NCBI GenBank assembly: GCA_019022495.1
Contig: JAFEKR010000004.1
Coordinates: 1,984,001 to 2,048,000, forward strand
Source of the DNA: Epichloe hybrida
Taxonomy: Eukaryota > Ascomycota > Sordariomycetes > Hypocreales > Clavicipitaceae
Length of the DNA: 64,000 bases
Direction: 5' to 3'
A model generated the notes under the pieces. It did not search any database. It was given only the letters and a program-made list of their open reading frames with translations, and was not told the origin of the DNA. Of this stretch, positions 57,348 to 64,000 are shown piece after piece. Both the position numbers and the translations under genes were made by a program. Numbering within the stretch: the stretch's first letter is position 1; every line of letters begins with the position of its first letter.

Positions 57348-58258
57348 TCAATTCGATCTCATCACATAATTCGTCTTTGGGCTCCCATACCCCCCAGAAT
57401 CCCGCGGCCCCGTGCACGGCAAAGGAGTCATGTAGTCCTCCGGCGGATGCGAAATCCCACAAAAGTGACACCTTCGCCCGAGCCGCTCATCCTCCGTCTT
57501 CTTCATCAGCGGCGCGAGAATGTCGGTCCCGAACGCGGGGCACTCCCTCAACACCTCGTCACACAAGGACTTGCACGCCTCAGACACCATGGCCGTTCCA
57601 AACTTTTGCAGCGCTGCCTTGATGGCCGCTCGGCGAAGCTCTCGGCCATGCTGCAGCTCGTCCGTTGTCCTCGTGTAGATCTCTCGCACGGACTGGAGAA
57701 AGGACTCTACATCCGTGGCGTGGTGGTATAGCGAGTTTCGGTAGAAGGACTTGGCGCAGTTTTTGAGGTCGTTGATCAGGTACTTGTCTCCCATGGCAAA
57801 CATGACGGCGTGTAACACGGGGTCATCTGTGCCCCATTTGTCGTTGGGCTTGGGCGGCTTGGGCACGGTGTAGGTGCCCGTGTAGAGGAAGTCGATCATG
57901 CACTGGACTTGGATCAGGGAGAAGTCCTTGACGTGGTACGTTCCCTCGGACTCCTGGCATCTTCAGTCATCAAGCTGGTAGGGGTTTGCAACGTTGGTGT
58001 TGGTGATGAAGGGGAGCTGATACCTTGAATGGGCCTGTGCAAGCTGCCATGAAGACTTTGGATTGCGAACAAATGACGGATTTGTGGACTGGAATCTTTG
58101 TCCCTTCGCATTCCAACTCGTAGTCGATAAAGGCGCCTTCCTTTCGTGCCCTGGGCATGTGAGCAATTATAACACTGTGGGTTGGGGGCAGCAGATTACC
58201 TCACCAAGGCTCTATGGAGCCCTGATTGCTGGAAGACGTCCATGTCCTTTTCTGGCAT
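57348..58258 (-). CDS. BTB/POZ domain protein, copy 1
   Basis: Three exons: 58258-58200, 58150-58024 and 57953-57348, giving 263 aa. Joined exons give MPEKDMDVFQQSGLHRALVR, then ARKEGAFIDYELECEGTKIP and VHKSVICSQSKVFMAACTGP, ESEGTYHVKDFSLIQVQCMI and DFLYTGTY. That is a BTB fold with its VHKSV core, followed by a C-terminal helical region (VSEACKSLCDEVLRECPAFG) and a CHFCG knuckle. Fungal BTB-only proteins of this kind occur as expanded families, and some serve as Cul3 adaptors. Exon 2 is 127 nt with the same phase as exon 2 of the neighbour at 59892-60738, so the two are paralogues from tandem duplication. The last 40 residues are unsure because a GTATGG donor-like site lies near 57400. Confidence 0.8.
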
Positions 58259-58822
58259 GAGAGGCGATGCGTGTGTGTAGGATGAGTAACTGGGTTTCGG
58301 TGCTCCTGAGTATCAGGTTGAACGGCTACTTCAGTGGAAAAGAGACAAATTATATAGATGGGCAGATAAGGCCTTCACGCGGCCCGACGAGTGATGCTCA
58401 ACTGTTTCGTCGCATTCAAGCGAAGTTTGCTGTTCATCGGGCAGTCTTCTCACCACTTGGCAGACATGGGTTGGGATTTCATCCCATCTTGGGTGGAAGC
58501 ATGCGGGACTGCTGATTGAGCCACATCTGAGGTAAGTGAATGGATCATGTACATCGAATAGAAGGAGACGGGATTGCATTCGCTTACTTGATGATGATAT
58601 CTTTTTTCACACTTGTCGTGCTTGATCGCAAGAACACCTGGGGGTTTCGATGAACCTATCATTTGCTATCGAGCAGCAACCTCATCCAACGTAAACGAAA
58701 TCTTAGACAGACCAGGAGATTCAACTCGCAGATACAAATGCATGCCTGCACTCAATGTCGGTTGGGCCGATCCCTGGCTACGAGCCAATCATGTACTGTG
58801 CAACCATTAAACAATTTCTCGG
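58259..58822. other. Gene-free stretch inside the BTB array
   Basis: No intact gene. The plus strand at 58420-58460 reads KFAVHRAVFSP, which resembles the BTB core VHRAV but lies on the strand opposite to both BTB genes; it may be chance. Confidence 0.4.
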
Positions 58823-59149
58823 TCAATAGTTTTGCTCATCACCAATTTTCATCATCAGCAGTGAAATGCGCCGACGACCCATCAAATTCATAGTACATGA
58901 GTACAACCTTTTTGGCATACTTAGGTACCGAACAAGTTCCTGCCAAGGGACAAAAAGCCCTTCCAACAGCTCGCTAGCGAATTCGGGACAATCAGCAATG
59001 AGAGAATCATAGAGCGGTTTCAATCTCGGCGAAAGCAGTCGTGCCCTAAATTTGCCCACTGCACTGTCTATTGACCATGGCAAACATGGTGACATGTAGC
59101 AAGAGACCTGAGAGGTGGCGGGGTTTGCCTTCATCTTCCGGATGCTCAT
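58823..59149 (-). pseudogene. BTB-type gene relic between the two BTB genes
   Basis: A frame of 108 codons holds LKPLYDSLIADCPEFASELL, which matches the spacing of the C-terminal region in both neighbours (CKSLCDEVLRECPAFGTDIL in copy 1 and PQLEKFMKKYPEFAVDFVV in copy 2): a hydrophobic helix, then [CY]P-x-F, then an acidic hydrophobic helix. No BTB core could be found at the right place upstream. Position and strand agree with a third, decayed copy of the tandem array. Confidence 0.45.
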
Positions 59150-59891
59150 CTACATTCTAGTATTCTAAATAGATAAAGTCGATCATCACATGACTTCGTA
59201 GTCTGTAAAGGCGTTGCTTTTCAACATTCTGAGTCACCAAACAGCCAGCCACTAGACATCAGGACTCAGGAGAGGTGGCAAATAACTTGGAAGATGCGCG
59301 CAAACCTCACAAGACCCTCATGCGATTTTCGACTATGATAGAGCTCCTTTTCGAGGTCCAGCGCGGGGTTAATACCTTAAAACGCTGTGGTTTCGGGTCA
59401 AAGAGGTGGCTCACTTCATCTTGCTGAGGAACCCGGCCAACAGCCAGACTATGTGAAGGAGAAAGAGAGATGAGAGCGCATCACACACCTTTCTAAGAAG
59501 TCGGCTTTTATCTGGTAGGCGGCACCCTGTCAACAGCTGCCGACACCTGGTGTGAAATGAGCCAGCGAACGGCGGTCTCAATTCAGCCACGATAGGAGCT
59601 CTGTCCAGGTTCTTTCAACGAATGTCAAACATTCTCTCTCGAGTCGAGCCTAATGCTAGATGGGAGTGTACACGGGCCCAGGTTGTTCGCGAAGTTTGAT
59701 GGCGCGGACAGTTCTCTACACCAGGAGAGAGAAGAAATGAATTGGTCAGAAATACCAGTTATCAACTTCGACGACCTTGGAGAATCTACCTAGGCTTTGT
59801 GTTCCCTGGTCCAAAAACCCATGCCGCAATGCTTATGAACCGTTTTGAAGGAGTCCACGTCTTCCGCAATGCGTTCAGCCAAAGAAAAAGC
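59150..59891. other. Gene-free stretch inside the BTB array
   Basis: 740 bp upstream of the relic and downstream of BTB copy 2. Nothing recognisable; it could hold the fully decayed 5' part of the relic. Confidence 0.5.
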
Positions 59892-60738
59892 CTAGTAGTT
59901 TGGAACATGAACGTGAACTGAATCGCAAGTCGAACAAACCACCCTACCCCTGCCAATACGTATGCCAACTATGTTGCCAAAGCGATTATGGCAATCTTCG
60001 CAAAGTCCTACGATTGTTTTATCTCCCAGGACTGAAACTACAAAGTCCACAGCAAACTCGGGATATTTCTTCATGAATTTCTCAAGTTGTGGTGTGGTCC
60101 TTTTGATCTGAAACCTGATGCAGCGCCAAGTAAATTCATCAAGAATAGTACGGACAGACAGCTCGCCCTCCTGAGTGGCTGCATAGATACGTAACAAGGA
60201 AGATAATACTTGGTCATACTTGCTTTGGGCCAAGATTGTGCTATATCGACTGCGAGCGTCGACTTTGAGGTCCTCAATTTGGTATTTGTCCCCAATCGCG
60301 AACATGGCTTCATGGAAGGGCAGAGAGTCCTGAGGACCATCGGGTGTGCCACAAAGTTCATCCTCCCACGGTACGTGGTAAAATCCCTCGTATAGGTATT
60401 CAATCATCCCCTCGACGACACAAAGTGGAAAGTCATCAATCGCGTAGGTTCCATTAGATTCCTATCATCATTTAGTGACCCATGGGCGAGTCAGACGTCA
60501 AACCAAGAACTCACCGCAAATGGTCCTGTAATTGCAGCTTTGAACACAGATGACTGCACACAGAGAAAGACCCTATGGACAGGAATCTGAGTACCTTTGC
60601 AGACTATAGTGTAGTCAGTGCAGAGGTTTTCCTTCCTAGCCCTATTCAGTGTAAGAAGCTATTTTCAGGGGGGGGGGAATTGTAATCAGATAAGAATTAC
60701 TTCGTCAACCGTGGGACTGATCCGTCGTCAAGTTCCAT
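59892..60738 (-). CDS. BTB/POZ domain protein, copy 2
   Basis: Three exons: 60738-60701, 60641-60515 and 60461-59892, giving 244 aa. The protein starts MELDDGSVPRLTKARKENLC, continues DYTIVCKGTQIPVHRVFLCV and FKAAITGPFAESNGTYAIDD and goes on to VVEGMIEYLYEGFYHVP, a complete though divergent BTB fold. The C-terminal part has RTTPQLEKFMKKYPEFAVDF and ends with a two-knuckle zinc-like motif (CEDCHNRFG and CSTCD). The intron positions and phases equal those of copy 1 and exon 2 has the same length (127 nt). Introns are short (59 and 53 nt). Likely role, as for copy 1: a protein-interaction adaptor of unknown target. Confidence 0.8.
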
Positions 60739-61083
60739 GTTTCTAGTGCGAATAGGCGGAGACTTGGCCGAGAAATCGGCGACTTAGGTGCTCTCAAGTC
60801 GAAGGTCAAAGAATGACTCAAAGTCCAATATGCAGGCTTGAGAAGATGAACAGATTACGTGAGTTCTTGTAGCATCTGATGTTGACATTTGCTCGCAAGA
60901 GGGTGTGTAGGCGAGAGAGAAAGTGCCACTAGCCCTCGTTTTTCACTTTCCGTTCACCCTTTCATGCTGGCAGTCAAGCACCCAACTTACTCACGCTCCA
61001 GACGATGACGCATCAGCCGCGTTCGTTGCAAAACTTCCATTCGTGAACGGCCTCATATTGTACATATTGGCGTCACCTGCCGC
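60739..61083. other. Intergenic region
   Basis: 345 bp between BTB copy 2 and the coiled-coil gene; nothing recognised. Confidence 0.6.
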
Positions 61084-62873
61084 TCACACATCGAATATAT
61101 CCCCGATGCCCACGCCGCCCCCCCTACGGATATCCACAATATCCAGCCTCCATCCATCCCAGTGTTTCAATCCTCGCTTGATTTCCTTGATTCGTTCTAA
61201 CCGTAGCTTCGACTCTACTTCTTGCGCCTTGCGGAATGCATCCTCATCAAAGTCGAAGTCCCCATCCTCCAGCAGCTCATGGTCGCCGCTACCGCCGGCA
61301 AGCGCATTGAGGCCACTGGTCAAGAACTCACCAAAGCCGCTGGCAGAATGCTTTCTCTGAAATGGATGGGATGTGGATCCCCCAGAGAGGTCCACGTCGT
61401 GAAACCCTGGGTTGGAAGCTTCCATTTCGCGACGCTTTTCAATCCATGCTCCGCTTCGCAGTTCGTGAACTTCATGCTCGAGGCTACGGATCTTCTTCTC
61501 CAGACGCAGCCTGTCTTCGTTCTCCAGCTCGTCTACTCCCTCGTCGTCTAAACCACCGCCGCCTTCCATGGACTTGCGGCTGCGGAGTTTCACATTCTCG
61601 CTTTCCAGCCTCTCGACCCTAGCCCGTAGATCCTGGGCCTCTTTCTCCGCCTGCTCCTTTTCCCTTCTCAAAGTTTGGGACCGGGTGTCCTGCTCCTTGT
61701 GGATTGTCGTTAGTGTGGCTGCCTTTTTCTCGAGGGCATCAACCTTGATCTCCAGGTCAGATTTGGCATTGGCTGCCTCCTGAAGGTCATGCTCCAGCGT
61801 CTTGACCTTGGTCTCGGCACTTGATCGCTCGCTACCTTCGCGGACAGCTTTATCGGTTGTTCTTTCGAGGTTGCGCTTTACGTCCTGCAGCTCGCGTTGG
61901 GCTTTTCCGGCGGCAGCCTCGGCGCGAGCAAGCTTTTCTTCCAGAGCAGTCACCTGCTCCTTTTCCGTCTCGGCCCCTGTTTCTTGTCGCTGGACGCGCG
62001 CCTTCAGGGTAGAAATTTCTATTTCCATAGACTCAATCGTTGACGTCTTGGCATCCAGTTCGGCTTGAAGATCGGATGGTGGCGTAGCAACGGATATTGA
62101 CGGTCGATGGCCATGACCTGAGCCTCGTGATACTTGTTGCTGCAACTGTGTGTTTTGTCTTTGTAAAGAGGCAATTTCAGATCTCTGCCGTATCTATCAG
62201 TTTTCATATCGAGTCACCATTGTAAAGTATACGGTGTATCCTACCAGCTTCTCAACCTCATCACTGGCTGGGCTCTTGGATGACGCATCGCCATCTGCTT
62301 CACGTAACACAGAGAGCTCGTCCTCGGCCTTTCTCCACCTCTTCTCCGCATCTGACGACTCCCTTGAAAGCTTCTTGTTCTCCTTTTCCAGCTCCTCGAT
62401 GCGAGAAGCTTGCTTCCTGTAGATGTCAGGCGCCGTGTCGCCATCGGGGCTGAACGGACCTGGCGACGAGGGTCCGGCCGTTCCAGCGCGGAATGATGTG
62501 GATCGCAACTTGGATTGTTGTGCTAGAGATGGTGTCTCTGAAGGTGATCCATGCTCCGTCTTTTCGTCATCGACAGCTTTCTCGTCGTCTGCGGCAGTAT
62601 CTTCAGTCTTCTCTGTCTTATCTTCCGTTGCGATGGATTCTGATGCGCCGGCTTGCGCTTGCTCTTCTACATTGGGCGATGTACTCTCAGTGTTGTTATC
62701 CTCGCCCTTCTTAGCAGCCGTGTTCTTCATGCCTTTCTTCTTCTTCATTTGCTCGACCTGTGACATTCCAATTAGCTTGATGCGGACGTAGTAGAACGGC
62801 GCCAGCAGCAACGTACGCGCTTTCTGGCGGCGGCAATCCTTTCTTGGCGCGCCTTCTCCTCTGCGTCCGCCAT
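61084..62873 (-). CDS. Long coiled-coil protein (M-repeat / golgin-like)
   Basis: Three exons: 62873-62817, 62757-62245 and 62193-61084, giving 559 aa. The N-terminal MADAEEKARQERIAAARKR and VEQMKKKKGMKNTAAKK are basic; an acidic Ser/Thr/Glu-rich linker runs to about 120. Heptad coiled coil fills about 130-195 and 245-450 (RIEELEKENKKLSRESSDAE, LKARVQRQETGAETEKEQV, LEHDLQEAANAKSDLEIKV). A conserved-looking tail has NPGFHDVDLSGG, GEFLTSGLNALAGG and LKHWDGWRLDIVDIR. Fungal relatives are annotated as M-protein-repeat or vesicle-tethering proteins. No GRIP domain is visible, so Golgi localisation is only a guess. Introns are 59 and 51 nt. Confidence 0.82.
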
Positions 62874-63377
62874 CTCGAAGTCCAATTCTTTTTATTTGAT
62901 GGAAATACTGCGCGGATTGTGGATAGGCTTGATGATGTCGTTTGAGTGTTCTTGAATGTGGAGGGACGTGTCCCGCAGCTCTGCCTGGTCTGGATAGGTG
63001 GCCAGAGCTTGGTGCACTGTGTGAGCCACCGTCAACAACGGTGGGGGGGAGGGGGACAGACAAGATGACAAAAAATTATTTTGATGGGACAGATTTTACT
63101 AGCCCCTGCTCATCGGAAAGAATCAAGTTGATGCAGCTTCTGGGTACATATTGTCTCGTACATATTGCAGCCATCCAGATGGATCTGAGCAGTGGACTGG
63201 ATAACCTGGGTCGCTCCTTCCCGCATTCAGATCATTCTCATGGACACGAGTCACGCCTTGCCATCAGCCTTCTTGCATCGGCAACATCCCCGCCATGCCC
63301 GAAGATGCTGCTCATTTACTCCGTACATCCCACGCTTTACAAGATTTGTTCATATCAGACCAATGGGCCACTAAGCT
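62874..63377. other. Divergent intergenic region
   Basis: 504 bp between the coiled-coil gene and the last gene, with a TACTCCGTA motif at 63318-63326, about 50 bp before the ATG at 63378. Confidence 0.6.
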
Positions 63378-63950
63378 ATGAACTGGACAGGAGGCGTGCG
63401 CTCTCGAGCCAGGAGGAATGGAAACAAAGATGACCTTGCTCGACAGAAAGAGCATTTTGCCAAGGCGCGGATGCGACGCGACGCTGCAAATGGAACCTCG
63501 GAAGACAACGAGGCGACTTCATCAAGGAAGCTGTCAGCTCGCCAAGTCTCCTCCTCCAAGAGACACGAACAAAGTAGTGGCACAACCACTGTTCCGGTCA
63601 TCAGCGGTGGAAATGGCCGACAGACCCCTGTCGCATCGATCACGAATGGTATCGTGAGGTCTCCCGTCCAAAACACCAGGACGCCGCCGATCTCGCGCAT
63701 TTCAGAAACAGGAGTTGATCCGACTAGCATTGCGACCAAGAAACGACGTCTCCTCGACCAGCCCGACTGGACGGGAGTGGCCGTGCAGAAGCCACTGCTT
63801 ATCAACTACCCGAAGCCGTCCAAAAAGCTCCAAGAAAGCCATACGTCTCACAACCTACGCAACTTTCCCAACAAAGGCGTGACTATAGCTAATTCGAGTT
63901 CTCGACCGGACAACATCATAGTTCAAGTGGGGAGCCAGGACTTTCGATAG
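63378..63950 (+). CDS. Conserved fungal protein starting MNWTGG, function unknown, possibly incomplete
   Basis: 190 codons from ATG 63378. The start MNWTGGVRSRARRNGNKDDL followed by ARQKEHFAKARMRRD is a pattern I know from uncharacterised ascomycete proteins that begin MNWTGG and contain RQK-x-[YH]-FAKAR. Further conserved-looking pieces are KKRRLLDQPDWTGVAVQKPL and NIIVQVGSQDFR just before the stop. The rest is low-complexity, Ser/Thr/Arg-rich. The TAG at 63948-63950 is followed by an open frame to the window edge, so the gene may go on through a splice or may end here. No function can be given. Confidence 0.6.
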   Translation: MNWTGGVRSRARRNGNKDDLARQKEHFAKARMRRDAANGTSEDNEATSSRKLSARQVSSSKRHEQSSGTTTVPVISGGNGRQTPVASITNGIVRSPVQNTRTPPISRISETGVDPTSIATKKRRLLDQPDWTGVAVQKPLLINYPKPSKKLQESHTSHNLRNFPNKGVTIANSSSRPDNIIVQVGSQDFR

Positions 63951-64000
63951 AGTCAGAATGCCAACTCCCTTAGAAATTACAAGAGCTCTCGGGACCATGT

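Noticed and set aside
1..64000. tRNA genes, CRISPR arrays, transposon ORFs
   Set aside because: Scanning for B-box-like GGTTCGANTCC words, regularly spaced repeats and transposase or reverse-transcriptase motifs gave nothing convincing. A tRNA scan and repeat search would be needed to exclude them.

Overview
The window reads as nuclear DNA of a filamentous ascomycete. Coding regions are interrupted by short GT-AG introns (about 50-200 nt) and the protein set includes a class III chitin synthase, a Zn(II)2Cys6 regulator, Atg2, dynactin p25, Swc4, Utp15, a palmitoylated Yck-type casein kinase and a mitochondrial ribosomal protein. The families look most like Sordariomycetes/Hypocreales, but that placement is inference. 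I see no bacterial, viral or transposon genes, no tRNA and no CRISPR array.

Layout. At 1-971 (-) lies the 5' part of a Zn2Cys6 transcription factor, followed by about 7.4 kb without a gene (972-8427) that is rich in simple repeats and in a palindromic TACGGAGTA-type motif. From 8.4 to 15 kb come SWC4 (-), a p24 cargo receptor (+) and a YCK-type kinase (-). A 3.3 kb gene-free divergent region leads to an aldo-keto reductase, a nitronate monooxygenase-like flavoprotein, an SCP2 protein (-) and a LETM1-like protein (-) at 18-25 kb. From 25.5 to 34.4 kb come free methionine-R-sulfoxide reductase, a C2-domain Inn1/Fic1-like protein, UTP15 and dynactin p25. A flavin amine oxidase (-) and the large ATG2 gene (+) fill 34.7-44.3 kb. 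A frameshifted GT8 glycosyltransferase (-) and a class III chitin synthase (-) follow to 49.6 kb.

From 49.6 to 54 kb the region is more accessory. It is mostly gene-free and holds a small secreted cysteine-rich ORF whose frame is broken by a UGA at an expected cysteine, and a methyltransferase-like fragment. Then come a cysteine-rich F-box-like protein, mitochondrial ribosomal protein L20 (-), two tandem BTB genes with identical exon design and a decayed BTB-like piece between them (57.3-60.7 kb), a long coiled-coil protein (-), and a gene running towards the right edge (+).

The genes are mostly unrelated housekeeping loci: chromatin, secretory traffic, autophagy, rRNA processing, cytokinesis and cell wall, and redox. 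There is no sign of an operon or a biosynthetic cluster. The observations I rate highest are the UGA-interrupted cysteine-rich ORF, a reductase gene whose model needs an ATG-only first exon and a 5-nt micro-exon, the intergenic palindromic motif that I found in no exon, and the small BTB array with a relic. All exon borders were placed by eye from splice consensus, reading-frame continuity and family conservation. None was tested against RNA.
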